Source of the DNA: Mesorhizobium sp. AR02
GTDB lineage: Bacteria > Pseudomonadota > Alphaproteobacteria > Rhizobiales > Rhizobiaceae
DNA: 64,000 nt
Reading direction: 5' to 3'
NCBI RefSeq assembly: GCF_024746835.1
Contig: NZ_CP080530.1
Span: forward strand, 124,001 to 188,000
Shown here piece after piece: positions 47,691 through 56,962 of this stretch. A model generated the notes under the pieces. The model was not told the origin of the DNA. It worked only from the letters and a program-made list of their open reading frames with translations, and made no database searches. Both the position numbers and the translations under genes were made by a program. Each line of letters opens with the position of its first letter. The stretch's first letter is position 1.

Positions 47691-48381
47691 ATGCGAACGC
47701 TGCTCGTTGACCATCATGCGGATCTTACGCGCGCCGTGCGAGTTGCGCTCGGCGATAGCGGTTTCGCCGTTGACGTCGTTGGTTACACTGGAACAGGCGT
47801 CGAGTGCATTCTGTTGCGCGAGCTATGAAATTCTTCTGCTGGAGTTGGTTCTGCCGGATGGCGATGGTCTGGATTGGCTGAGGCAGCTAAGGAGCGACGG
47901 ACATTCAGTTCCTGCCGTCGTGATGAGCAACATCGACCATCTTGAGCAGCGAATTGCGGTTTTCAATGGTGGCGCGGACGACTTTCTGGTCAAGCCGGTG
48001 TTTACGGACGAACTCATCGCCAGAATGCGAGCTGTTCTGCGCCGGTCGACACAGATGACCGACCCGATCATCGTATTTGGCAATCTCCACTTCGATCCGA
48101 TCGGCCGTCAGGTTTCCGTTGCTGGTCATCCGCTGATGGCCGCACGCCGTGAACTATGTATTCTAGAGCATCTGCTCAACCGTGCAGGCCGCATCGTGCC
48201 GCGTGCGCACTTGGAAGATCACCTCTATTCGTTCAACGATGAAGTATCTGCCAACGCGCTTGAAGTCGGAATCTATCGCTTACGCGGACATCTCAATAGG
48301 TCAGGTGCAACGCCGCGGATCAAGACCGTGCGCGGCATTGGTTACATTCTCGAATGTCCGACTAGCGCGACATCCGCATAG
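47691..48381 (+). pseudogene. ttsI: ttsI, response-regulator-like activator of type III secretion, frameshifted
   Basis: The ATG at the start has AGGAG six bases upstream and gives MRTLLVDHHADLTRAVRVAL, then GDSGFAVDVVGYTGTG, but this frame stops after 45 codons. The rest (SSAFCCASYEILLLELVLPD, GDGLDWLRQLRSDG, NGGADDFLVKPVFTDELIAR, winged-helix RRELCILEHLLNRAGRIVPR to IKTVRGIGYILE) is in another frame. The shift lies near 47795, where one base too many (or two too few) is present. As in other TtsI proteins Glu stands at the phospho-acceptor site (LLLELVLPD). Either a pseudogene, a sequencing error or slippage. Confidence 0.85.
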
Positions 48382-49872
48382 TTGGTCGAATTGAAAGAAA
48401 AGACTGCCTTGAAAATCATTCCAACTGGTCATGCGGGCACTGATCCGCGGCCGCCGCTCATCGTCGGCCAGAGACCTATTTTTTCGCGCTACTTGAGCCA
48501 TGTCCTCTGCGCGCTCATTTTGTTTTCTCCCCTTCCCGCCACTGCCCAGAACAAGCAGGTTCAAGCGGCACCGCGTGCCGCTTCCAACAGCATCAACGCC
48601 ACGCTGAACCTTTCCTCTTCGCTCGGCAAGACAGTTCATTTGCCCGCGGCAGCCGCGACTATCTTTGTTGCCGACCCGGCGATCGCCGATTATCAGGCAC
48701 CCTCAAGTAAAACCATCTTCGTATTTGGCAAGAAATCCGGGCAAACGAGCCTATTCGCCCTGGACGAAAACGGCGAGGCTCTCGCTGAGTTTCGTATCGT
48801 CGTCACGCAACCGATCGGGGAACTGCGCGCCATGTTGAGGGACCAGGTCGGCGACTATCCGATCCGAGTCAGCTATACGCCGCGCGGTGCCATCTTAAGC
48901 GGTACAGCGCCCGATGCCGAGACCGTCGACACGGCGAAAAGAGTTACTGAGCAATTTCTCGGGGACGGTGCGCAGGTCGTCAATAACATCAAGGTCGCTG
49001 GATCCTTGCAGGTTAACCTCAGTGTCCGCGTAGCGGAGGTCTCCCGTAGCGCGATGAAGGCACTCGGCATTAACCTGTCCGCCTTCGGTCAAGTCGGCAA
49101 TTTCAAAGTGGGTCTATTAAGCGGCAAAGGTGCTGGCGCTGGTGCGGCGAATGGGGGCGGTACAGCAGAAATCGGATTCGACAATGGTGCTGTGAACGTC
49201 GGCGCGGTTCTCGATGCGCTCGCCGAGGAGCACATCGCTTCCGTGTTGGCCGAGCCAAACCTCACCGCTATGTCAGGTGAAACTGCCAGCTTCCTGGCCG
49301 GGGGCGAATTTCCCATCCCTGTCTTGCAGGAAAAGGGGCAAGTCTCGGTTGAATTCCGTCACTTCGGCGTCAGCCTAGAATTCGTGCCAACCGTTCTCAA
49401 CAACGACCAAATCAATATTCGCGTAAAGCCGGAAGTCAGCGAACTATCGTCTCAAGGGGCTGTTCAAATCAACGGCATCTCCGTGCCGGCAATTTCCACC
49501 CGCCGTGCCGACACGGTCGTCGAACTCGCCAGCGGGCAGAGCTTCGCGATTGGTGGACTCATCAGGCGGAGCGTCAACACTGATATCAGTGTTTTTCCTT
49601 GGCTGGGCGAGTTGCCGATCCTTGGCGCCCTGTTTCGTTCGTCCTCATTTCAAAAGCAAGAGACGGAACTGGTTATTCTGGTGACGCCTTACATCGTAAG
49701 GCCAGGATCGAACCCCAACCAGATGAGCGCACCGACGGACCGGATGGGGTCGCCTTTGGACCAGGGGGCCACTCTGACGAATTCGTTGGCAAGTCCGCCA
49801 GGAGACCAGCGCCCTAGTCCCCGCACTGGTGCGTCAGGCGCTAAGGGCGGCCTCGGCTTTATCATTGAATAG
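48382..49872 (+). CDS. rhcC2: RhcC2, secretin domain protein of the type III system
   Basis: Outer-membrane secretin half of the split rhizobial SctC. About 496 residues with a hydrophobic signal segment (YLSHVLCALILFSPLPATAQ), a pilus/secretin N-terminal domain (VHLPAAAATIFVADPAIADY), a BON-like part, and the secretin core (VLAEPNLTAMSGETASFLAG, GVSLEFVPTVL, FPWLGELPILGALFRS, LVILVTPYIV). It resembles the Tad-pilus secretin CpaC/RcpA more than classical SctC. The start is unsure: TTG codons at 48382 or 48391 are the candidates. Confidence 0.85.
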   Translation: MVELKEKTALKIIPTGHAGTDPRPPLIVGQRPIFSRYLSHVLCALILFSPLPATAQNKQVQAAPRAASNSINATLNLSSSLGKTVHLPAAAATIFVADPAIADYQAPSSKTIFVFGKKSGQTSLFALDENGEALAEFRIVVTQPIGELRAMLRDQVGDYPIRVSYTPRGAILSGTAPDAETVDTAKRVTEQFLGDGAQVVNNIKVAGSLQVNLSVRVAEVSRSAMKALGINLSAFGQVGNFKVGLLSGKGAGAGAANGGGTAEIGFDNGAVNVGAVLDALAEEHIASVLAEPNLTAMSGETASFLAGGEFPIPVLQEKGQVSVEFRHFGVSLEFVPTVLNNDQINIRVKPEVSELSSQGAVQINGISVPAISTRRADTVVELASGQSFAIGGLIRRSVNTDISVFPWLGELPILGALFRSSSFQKQETELVILVTPYIVRPGSNPNQMSAPTDRMGSPLDQGATLTNSLASPPGDQRPSPRTGASGAKGGLGFIIE

Positions 49873-49882
49873 CGGTCTACGA

Positions 49883-50446
49883 ATGACGTTGCGGATCATA
49901 AGTCTGGTGGTCACTCTGACGGTAAGCGTAAGTGGCTGCACAAGCACCGCGCCGATTGTCGAGCCATTGGCACCGATCCTTATCGGGCAGGAGACCACCG
50001 TACTAACGTTACACAGCCTTCGCGCTTCCGAACGGCGGCGTTTGCGCGTTTTCCTTGAAACGGCAAGTCACGGCCGGCGCGATGCCCTTCACCTCCTTAT
50101 CAGCGGGGCGTTCGGGCTCAGCGCAGAGGCCGTCCATGAGGCCAGGCAGATGGGCATCGGCGCCTACAACATCCATTTGCTCGACCAAACCAACGGCGGC
50201 GCAGTGCGAATAGAGGCGATTGTCTATCGTGCCCGCCCTCCTGTTTGTCCTTCGTATTCCGGCCCTTTACTCAATGACAAGTCCTTCGACCAGACGCTTG
50301 GCTGTTCGATACGCCATAACCTGGCGGCAATGGTCAGCGATCCGCGCGATTTGCTCGACAACAAGGCTGTCAAACCAAGCGATGGTGATCGTGCGGCTGT
50401 ACCAGTAGCCAGATACAGGACCTTCGCGAAGGGCAATGACGGCTGA
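49883..50446 (+). CDS. CpaD-like lipoprotein (Y4xK type)
   Basis: A 187-residue protein with a lipoprotein signal MTLRIISLVVTLTVSVSGC (lipobox VSGC) and a CpaD-like body (RRRLRVFLETASHGRRDALHL, VRIEAIVYRARPPVCP, LGCSIRHNLAAMVSDPRDLL). It follows rhcC2 by ten bases. In Tad systems CpaD accompanies the secretin CpaC, so this is probably a pilotin or stabilising partner of RhcC2. It corresponds in position to y4xK of Rhizobium NGR234. Confidence 0.8.
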   Translation: MTLRIISLVVTLTVSVSGCTSTAPIVEPLAPILIGQETTVLTLHSLRASERRRLRVFLETASHGRRDALHLLISGAFGLSAEAVHEARQMGIGAYNIHLLDQTNGGAVRIEAIVYRARPPVCPSYSGPLLNDKSFDQTLGCSIRHNLAAMVSDPRDLLDNKAVKPSDGDRAAVPVARYRTFAKGNDG

Positions 50447-51307
50447 TGTCAAGTCGTCTCGTCTCTACCTGGTACACCCTGGCAGCTGCTCCAGCACCTA
50501 CGCGCGGACCCATCGGATTTGGCGCAGGATCATCGCCTCATCGAGGTCGTTGACCTGCGACGATCCAGATGGAAAACAGCTGCCCCCTTACCACACTAGG
50601 GCGCACTTGAGTGGACGTTGCAGGCTCGCGACTTTCCTTGGTGAGACAGCCGCTACTGTCACGCTGATGGTGTGAACGGAGTTGAGAGGATCCGCTCCAA
50701 GGCACCTTTTGAGGCAAGACGATGGCGCAGGCATGCGCACTGAGCGGACTCTTTGTTGGCGTTTTAAGCTTCGCGTACCTGAAGTGCCACCGCTTGGATC
50801 AATGGCCAGGCGCCCAAATATTGGCCGGTTCGTGTCGAACAAGATGGCGCGGCGCCGTGCTCCAGGCGGCGAGTGTTGCGGGGCCGGCGGTGCCCCATGG
50901 CCGCCGGAGGATCACTTTCTTCAGCGGGCGCTGCGCCTCAGCTTGATGGCGCCGTGCGTCGGCGCGCCCGAGCTGGCCGGCGCCACGCTTAATTTTCTGC
51001 CGCAATCGAGAACGCGTTGTCAAACCCAAGTCGCATTGGGCCTTGATGATCGCTCTGCTTTGGCGCGCACAATCCCCTCTGCCGGGTTCTTTTGTCGAGC
51101 TCTCCTTCTCACCTGCCCGGTGTGACACCACTTCAAAGGCGCAGGTCAGCTGGATCAAGCCGGACCTGCTCTAGACACTTTGGAATAGATGGCGATCTGG
51201 CGATCTTCCAGGCGCGCCGGTCAGATCGATAGCGCCGCGGCAGCAAAGTTTACGCGGCCGCTGATTGGCAGGATGGGGGAGCGCGCCGAGGAAGCGCAAT
51301 CCGTTTA
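50447..51307. other. Gene-free stretch between the CpaD-like gene and nopX
   Basis: About 860 bases without a recognisable protein, nod box or tts box. Short frames exist on both strands (for example from 50722 and 50682) but have no family features. It may be a decayed gene. Confidence 0.45.
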
Positions 51308-53146
51308 TCAGGCGACGTTCTGAGATAATTGCGGCGTGCTGATCGGGCTAGGAATACCTGCGGCGGGGATCGGTTCCGCATTCAGGCGTGCCTGCAGATT
51401 GTTCAAATACTCTTCTGCATAGGTTTGCGCCGTTGAAAGCGGCAGATTGATGCCGGCCGTCGCAGCCTCTTCCATTGCCTTCCTGATGAGCCCGTTGCGA
51501 ATCGCGAGTTTGACCTGGGGGCCGGCGACAAGACTGACCGCCTGCGCTGCGACACCGAGGCCAGCTTCCAGCAGCGCCTGCTTCATATTGCCTCCGGTAA
51601 TAGCTGTACGGACAACATTTAACGCTTGCGCCTCGCACGCAAGCGCCATCGATGCGAGATCGGCCACTTGGCCCACGGCCGGAATGAAGCTGAGTAGACC
51701 AACCGCCGTCGCAGTCCAATCAACCACTGTCGAGTACACCTTGAGCACGTCGCCGACTGTGTGGATGAAGGCCCCGCCGTTCTTTTTGGAAGACTTGATA
51801 TCGGGCTGGTCCGCCGCACCCATCATCATGTCCGCGACGGCCTCCTGCTCTGCAGCGGCTTCAGGCACATGGGTTTTCGTTTTCTGAACGGTGCTGTTCG
51901 CAACAGACATGTTGCCGTAGAATTGCGCGAAGTCTTTTTTGCTGATGTTACCGGAATCGACCGTATGCCCGCCGCCGAAGTCGAAGAACTCATTGTGGGT
52001 CTTATAGCCCGTAATTGAATTGTTCAGCAAACCGAACAAAAGCGGATCGGAGAGTAACTGCGAGGCCGTTTGGCGTACCTTTGGATCGAGGCTCTTGTCG
52101 TCTGCCATGCTCGCCAGTTTGTCACGAGTCAGGTCACCGCTCCCAAAGAAGGCGCGCTGATTGCTGTTAATCATCTTGAGCGTGTTCAGCTCGGTTTGCG
52201 TGAGGCTCATTGACGATGTAGCGGCTTTGAGGAACTCGTCTTTATGGACCGTATCTGAACCACCGCACAGCTGCTTCCAGACATCCGGGTGATTTAGGAA
52301 GTGTTGAGCAGCCGCAATGACCTGAGGCGGACATTTGCCGGTTTTCGCTTGGCCGTCGACGATCCGCTTGAAATCAGCCAGGCTTAGATCCTTAGGCAGG
52401 TCGTCGGAGTACCGGTAAAGCTCGCGCAATGCATCGCTCAAGGTCATGACCGAAGGCTGAGCATTTCCGGCGCTGTCGGATGGAATGTAGTTCTGCTGGT
52501 AGCTTTGCGCCTGCTGGTCCTGAAATTCGGCAACTTGTGAGTGATGGTGGGAAAATCCAGACAAATCCTTCGCCGTGATCTTGCCTCCACAGCGACCATC
52601 GCCCTGCGATCCGATCGCGTAAAAGAGTTCGGGATCCTGCTGCAGTCCTTCGATCGCCGCTTTCAGATCCGGCGGCGTAGAGGGATCATTGGCTTTATCG
52701 CCAAGCGACTCCCAACTGAGTGGGCATTGGTCCTTGTGACGGTTCAGCACTGCCACGATCTGCAACTCGGCCTTGGTTAGCGAGCCGCCGTTCCACGTAA
52801 TTCTCGAGCTTGGCACGGGAGCCGGCGATATGAAATCGGAGGCGATCGCAGGAGGCTGCGGGGCCTGATCCATCGATTCGATTGCCGCCTTCATATGCGA
52901 CGGCAGCAGGTCCAATGGGTGCTGCCGCAAATCTTCCAACGTCGATTCGACATCCGGCGCCAGCGGACCCCGGAGCGCGCCAGGATTGGTCATGTCTCCG
53001 AGCAAGTAGGTGGACAGCATTGCCTCGAAGGACGATGCGCTTTGCTGAGTCTGCAATACCGCGGCAGAAGGCTTCAGGCCCGACCATGCCTGTACGGGCT
53101 GTGGGAGATTCGAGGTGATGGATGATGAAAGGTTGCTGGCCGACAT
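51308..53146 (-). CDS. nopX: NopX (NolX), secreted type III translocator
   Basis: A secreted 612-residue protein, homologous to the HrpF/NopX translocator family thought to form the pore in the plant membrane. The N-terminus (MSASNLSSSITSNLPQPVQA) is Ser-rich as expected of a secretion signal. The middle contains repeats such as LTQTELNTLKMINSNQRAFF and DLTRDKLASMADDKSLDPKV. The C-terminal third has hydrophobic segments (WTATAVGLLSFIPAVGQVAD). A tts box lies about 190 bases upstream. Confidence 0.93.
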   Translation of the reverse strand: MSASNLSSSITSNLPQPVQAWSGLKPSAAVLQTQQSASSFEAMLSTYLLGDMTNPGALRGPLAPDVESTLEDLRQHPLDLLPSHMKAAIESMDQAPQPPAIASDFISPAPVPSSRITWNGGSLTKAELQIVAVLNRHKDQCPLSWESLGDKANDPSTPPDLKAAIEGLQQDPELFYAIGSQGDGRCGGKITAKDLSGFSHHHSQVAEFQDQQAQSYQQNYIPSDSAGNAQPSVMTLSDALRELYRYSDDLPKDLSLADFKRIVDGQAKTGKCPPQVIAAAQHFLNHPDVWKQLCGGSDTVHKDEFLKAATSSMSLTQTELNTLKMINSNQRAFFGSGDLTRDKLASMADDKSLDPKVRQTASQLLSDPLLFGLLNNSITGYKTHNEFFDFGGGHTVDSGNISKKDFAQFYGNMSVANSTVQKTKTHVPEAAAEQEAVADMMMGAADQPDIKSSKKNGGAFIHTVGDVLKVYSTVVDWTATAVGLLSFIPAVGQVADLASMALACEAQALNVVRTAITGGNMKQALLEAGLGVAAQAVSLVAGPQVKLAIRNGLIRKAMEEAATAGINLPLSTAQTYAEEYLNNLQARLNAEPIPAAGIPSPISTPQLSQNVA

Positions 53147-53332
53147 TGTGCATCCTCAGACGTGACGTTGAAATCCCAACAAAGGCCTCATGTAAGCCAA
53201 TGTTTCACGAACGTTCCGAGCGTTGGCCGGTCGCCAAAATGGCCCCTAGCAGTGCCTTTAATTGCTCCGCTCGTTGTTAGCCCCAAGGTCAATTCCAGCC
53301 AAAAGCCAGCGACATGGGGCTTCCGATTCCCA

Positions 53333-53363
53333 TCATGAGCGGCTTAGCTTTCGAGAAACTGAC
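53333..53363 (-). promoter_or_regulatory. tts box of nopX
   Basis: On the minus strand: GTCAGTTTCTCGAAAGCTAA then GCCGCTCATGA. This matches the TtsI-binding tts box pattern and faces nopX. It lies between rhcC1 and nopX, so nopX has its own promoter. The rest of the 290-base gap shows nothing else. Confidence 0.85.
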
Positions 53364-53436
53364 GAATTTCAGAAGAATTCACAATCAGGAGCGGCCGACG
53401 TGATGATTTCTCCAGAAGCTGCGGCGTCTCCTTAGA

Positions 53437-54141
53437 TCATCTCTGGCTCAGCTCAGGCTTCCCTGCAACGCTATCCGGTTGCGGCACGTCAGAAGAATAA
53501 GAGACTTCCGGTTGTCCGTTACGGACGACCGTGGTGGAGGAACCCCGAAACAATATCAGTACCGATTCCCTTGGCGGCGTCTCAGCGACGTGAGGCTGCG
53601 CCTGCGCCTCGGCCACAAGGCCGTTGAACGTCTGCTCCACGAGCGCGATGAAGCGCGGTGGACCGGAAACAAGGACGAGGCCATTTCCGGGCGTGGGTCT
53701 CACTACATAGCGGTCATCGGAGATGCCAAGCCTATCGAGGGCGCCGTTGAAGGCATCGAAACGAACCGAAGTGAGCACAAGCATCCGAGTTTGCGCTTCT
53801 TTTGCAGCGGACACATAGAGCACAAGCCCATCATAGTACCATTGGAGATGGTACAGGTTGGTCAAGCGGTCCAGGAACTCGCGCGGTGGCAAATCCGGCA
53901 TACGCCCGCGAATCCGCCCCTTCACCTCGGCGCTGATATTGACCCTGACGTTCAGGTTGTTGCCGAATTCCTGCAACGCGGCAGTGAGATCCTGATCTAG
54001 AACCGTATACCTATAGGGTGTCGAGGGAAGCGATAGGGGGGCGCCGACAGTTGTTTGGATGCCGGCGGAGAGAAACAACCCGACACAGAGAAGTCTTTTC
54101 ACGCTGTGCAGGATGGTGGATCGTATGAACGTTCTTGGCAT
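53437..54141 (-). CDS. rhcC1: RhcC1 (NolW), N-terminal secretin half
   Basis: From the ATG giving MPRTFIRSTILHSVKRLLCV the protein is 234 residues, the NolW length. It has a signal segment (LLCVGLFLSAGIQTTVG), then the N0/N1-type domain of T3SS secretins (YTVLDQDLTAALQEFGNNLN, ISAEVKGRIRGRMPDLPPRE, WYYDGLVLYVSAA, and LGISDDRYVVRPTPGNGLVL followed by VSGPP). The membrane-spanning secretin core is absent; RhcC2 is expected to supply it. A start six codons upstream is possible. It runs divergently from nolB. Confidence 0.93.
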   Translation of the reverse strand: MPRTFIRSTILHSVKRLLCVGLFLSAGIQTTVGAPLSLPSTPYRYTVLDQDLTAALQEFGNNLNVRVNISAEVKGRIRGRMPDLPPREFLDRLTNLYHLQWYYDGLVLYVSAAKEAQTRMLVLTSVRFDAFNGALDRLGISDDRYVVRPTPGNGLVLVSGPPRFIALVEQTFNGLVAEAQAQPHVAETPPRESVLILFRGSSTTVVRNGQPEVSYSSDVPQPDSVAGKPELSQR

Positions 54142-54223
54142 CTCGCCCTGATAAACCAAAGGATGGAATTTTCACAAGTCACCAAAGTCGTCAAAGTGAC
54201 TTTAAGTGACCAACCGACGCTCC

Positions 54224-54252
54224 CGTCAGCTTGTCGTCAGCTCGCCTCCCTA
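54224..54252 (+). promoter_or_regulatory. tts box of the nolB-rhcU operon
   Basis: GTCAGCTTGTCGTCAGCTCG then CCTCCCTA matches the tts box with TC replacing AA in the central TCGAAAGCT. It lies about 75 bases before the nolB start and faces the long T3SS operon. The 80 bases to rhcC1 contain repeated AAAGT(C/G) motifs of unknown meaning. Confidence 0.85.
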
Positions 54253-54326
54253 AGGGATTGACTCAACAGCGGGCGATGAACCGGCTGGACTCATCACACG
54301 TTAAAGAGAAGCAATCGAGTCCTTGT

Positions 54327-54821
54327 ATGATGATGCCTGTCACGTCGATCCCTGCCAGTGTTACTGACAGTCTCTCCAGGGTTGGCTCACCGTCATTCGG
54401 CGAGCAGGCCCAGTTTGACCACGCTCTAGCCCAGGCGGCTGCCTCGATGAAAAACGATGCCGCTGCGGCGGCGCCTGTTCCTCCGCCCTTGGATGTTCAA
54501 CGCGCGACTGCGCAGACAAGTCCACTGGGACACCGCGTGCTGCAGGCGATTTCTTCGATGCACGGGGACAATGCAGTTACTTCTGCCGCGCCCGACCATC
54601 AGGTAGCCCTTCCGAAGGGCGCTCTACCGGGTGCGGCTGAGAGGCTTCCGGTCGAAGGTGGGGCAACGGGGACGTCGGACGTTCCGCGAGCAGGGGGTGA
54701 CTTCGAAGCGATGGTTGCTGGTCTGCGGGATCTCTACAACGGCGTCACCCAGGTTGCCCTTGTTTCCAAAGGTGTCAGCGGCATCACCTCATCGGTGAAC
54801 AAACTAATAAAAGAAGGATGA
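54327..54821 (+). CDS. nolB: NolB, type III secretion protein (SctI-type inner rod candidate)
   Basis: From the ATG giving MMMPVTSIPASVTDSL the protein is 164 residues, the NolB length. The C-terminus GDFEAMVAGLRDLYNGVTQV and ALVSKGVSGITSSVNKLIKE shows the amphipathic helical pattern of rod/needle-type subunits. The first gene of the operon. Upstream in-frame codons (32 more) do not resemble NolB. Confidence 0.88.
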   Translation: MMMPVTSIPASVTDSLSRVGSPSFGEQAQFDHALAQAAASMKNDAAAAAPVPPPLDVQRATAQTSPLGHRVLQAISSMHGDNAVTSAAPDHQVALPKGALPGAAERLPVEGGATGTSDVPRAGGDFEAMVAGLRDLYNGVTQVALVSKGVSGITSSVNKLIKEG

Positions 54822-54830
54822 ACAGCGCGA

Positions 54831-55697
54831 ATGATTGGCTTAGCCCATGGCGAAATCATGCGTAGTCGCCCGTCTGGTCGGCGATCGCTTCATTTTGTCG
54901 TGCTGCCACTTCTCTTCGCCTTGAGTGGTTGCAAGGTCGATCTCTACACGCAATTGCAGGAGCGCGAGGCGAATGAGATGCTGGCGCTTCTGATAGACAA
55001 CGGAGTTGACGCGGTCCGGGTTGCCGCTAAGGACGGGACCAGCACGATCCAGGTTGACGAAAAGCGGCTTGCCTTCTCAATCAACCTCTTGAATGCCAAG
55101 GGGCTGCCGCGCCAGTCTTTCAAGAACATCGGCGAGATATTCGAAGGATCAGGACTGATTGCCTCGCCGACCGAGGAGCGCGCCCGTTACGTTTATGCTC
55201 TGAGCGAAGAGTTGTCGCGCACGATCAGCGATATTGATGGCGTCTTCTCAGTACGTGTTCATGTCGTTCTGCCGAATAACGACCTGTTACGAGCGGGCGG
55301 CACGCCATCCTCGGCCTCGGTCTTTATCCGGCACGACGCCAAAGCAAATCTTTCCGTTCTGCTGCCGAAAATAAAGATGCTCGTCGCCGACAGCATCGAA
55401 GGCTTGTCCTACGACAAGGTCGAAGTGGTTTTGGTGCCAGTGGAACGGTCCGTACATGAGCAACCCTCCGTACCGGCGACTGCGTTGGCCCAAGCGTCTA
55501 AATCCTTTCCTGCGCCACTTCTGGCGATCGTGATGGGTGTTGCCGCAGCTGTGTTCGCTGTGGCGTGCTATCTCTTAGCAAGTGTTCTTCGGCATCGGCG
55601 CAGACAATCATCGGGCGAATTATCCAAGATCGGGGGCCGCTCGGGTGTTTCCGCTGTCGAGGCCATTCGAAAAAAAATCATTGGCCGTGCGGCATAG
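54831..55697 (+). CDS. rhcJ: RhcJ (NolT), inner-membrane ring lipoprotein SctJ
   Basis: A 288-residue FliF/YscJ-family lipoprotein that forms the inner ring. The lipobox is LSGC near residue 34 (LPLLFALSGCKVDLYTQLQE). It has the EREANEMLALLIDNGVDA motif, VRVHVVLP and the C-terminal membrane helix (LLAIVMGVAAAVFAVACYLL). A start ten codons in (MRSRPSGRRS) is an alternative. It lies ten bases after nolB. Confidence 0.93.
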   Translation: MIGLAHGEIMRSRPSGRRSLHFVVLPLLFALSGCKVDLYTQLQEREANEMLALLIDNGVDAVRVAAKDGTSTIQVDEKRLAFSINLLNAKGLPRQSFKNIGEIFEGSGLIASPTEERARYVYALSEELSRTISDIDGVFSVRVHVVLPNNDLLRAGGTPSSASVFIRHDAKANLSVLLPKIKMLVADSIEGLSYDKVEVVLVPVERSVHEQPSVPATALAQASKSFPAPLLAIVMGVAAAVFAVACYLLASVLRHRRRQSSGELSKIGGRSGVSAVEAIRKKIIGRAA

Positions 55698-55709
55698 GGG
55701 ATATTCTCA

Positions 55710-56342
55710 ATGCCCATTTCGATGCAGACTAGCGATCGCGATCATTCGTCGCAATTACGTTCCGTGTACTGGAGCAAGCTTGCTGCTTCGGCCCATCCGA
55801 CTCGTCTTGCCGCCTGTCTAGATCCGACGTTATCGGCTGCGACAGTGGTGCAGTTGCAGACCTGTGCCAGGCTGCAGCCAAAATTGGCAGAATTGCTGCT
55901 TGACAATGACACGGATTCGAACGGATGCGGCTGGGGGCAGGATCTTCTGCAGGGGCATGACCCGCGTCGGGCTGCCCTCTTTGCGGGCAGTGTTTGGCAT
56001 GCTCGTTCGCTGCTGAAGCTTGTTTCACAACGTCACCTCACGCTGCTAGTTGAACATATCGGCGCTGATGCGCACGCTTTTGGCATCCGACATCTGGCGT
56101 ATGCGATCACAGGCAGTTTGATCGCTGATCCGAAAAAACTCGCGCTCCAAATTGAACACGATGGACATGCCTGCCTTGGTGCTTGGCTCGATCAGAGTCC
56201 AGTGCTTGCGCGTAACCGCGTGCTTCTACGGTTGCCCCTCGGGACAGCCGCCGAGAATCCAGCGCCCGAGCACGGCAATGCCTCAGGCCAGTTGTTTTCG
56301 CTCGTGCTAGCCCATTTTGAGACGGAGATCCCGGCGCTATGA
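55710..56342 (+). CDS. nolU: NolU, SctK-type sorting platform protein
   Basis: A 210-residue cytoplasmic protein matching NolU in position and in features such as SVYWSKLAASAHPTRLAACL and a C-terminus rich in Leu. It is expected to link the SctQ/SctL cytoplasmic complex to the base. It overlaps nolV by four bases. Confidence 0.82.
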   Translation: MPISMQTSDRDHSSQLRSVYWSKLAASAHPTRLAACLDPTLSAATVVQLQTCARLQPKLAELLLDNDTDSNGCGWGQDLLQGHDPRRAALFAGSVWHARSLLKLVSQRHLTLLVEHIGADAHAFGIRHLAYAITGSLIADPKKLALQIEHDGHACLGAWLDQSPVLARNRVLLRLPLGTAAENPAPEHGNASGQLFSLVLAHFETEIPAL

Positions 56343-56962
56343 CAGCCGATGTTTCCGCGGCGCCCGTCGCACCGCAAATGCGCCCAGTTGGGCCACTGAT
56401 ACCGGCAAGTGAGCTCGAAATCTGGCAGTGCGCCGCAGAGGCGCGCGCTGCGGCAGAACGGCATCAGCAGCGGGTTCGCAGTTGGGCACGCGCCGCTTAT
56501 CAGCGTGAGCGGGCGCGCGGCCAAATCGAGGGTTTGAATGCAGGCGCGGAGGAATTGGCACGGCTGATTGCGGGGACAGTCTCCGAAGTGGCGCAACGAA
56601 AGGCGGTTCTGGAGCGGGAACTGCCACAGCTCGTGATGGAGGTCCTAAGCGATATTCTGGGCGCTTTCGACCCGGGTGAGCTGTTGGTGAGGGCTGTTCG
56701 TCACGCCATTGAGCGCAAATATAGCGGCGCGGAAGTTTGCCTTCATGTATGCCCCATGCAAGTCGATATGCTCGCGCGCGAGTTTGCTGGATGCGACGGA
56801 AGGGAGGGTCGGCCGAGGGTTCGGATCGATCCGGATCCGACGTTGTCGCTTCAACAGTGCGTGCTGTGGAGCGAGTATGGCAATGTCGATCTGGGACTTG
56901 ACGCACAGATGCGCGCGCTGCGTCTCGGCTTCGGGTTGCTGTCTGAGGAAGGCGAACCGTGA
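56339..56962 (+). CDS. nolV: NolV, SctL-type ATPase regulator
   Basis: A 207-residue FliH/YscL-type stator. It has an Ala/Arg-rich helical region (EIWQCAAEARAAAERHQQRV) and the C-terminal globular domain (VLSDILGAFDPGELLVRAVR, CVLWSEYGNVDLGLDAQMRA). It overlaps rhcN by four bases, which is fitting because SctL binds the ATPase. Confidence 0.87.
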   Translation: MTADVSAAPVAPQMRPVGPLIPASELEIWQCAAEARAAAERHQQRVRSWARAAYQRERARGQIEGLNAGAEELARLIAGTVSEVAQRKAVLERELPQLVMEVLSDILGAFDPGELLVRAVRHAIERKYSGAEVCLHVCPMQVDMLAREFAGCDGREGRPRVRIDPDPTLSLQQCVLWSEYGNVDLGLDAQMRALRLGFGLLSEEGEP

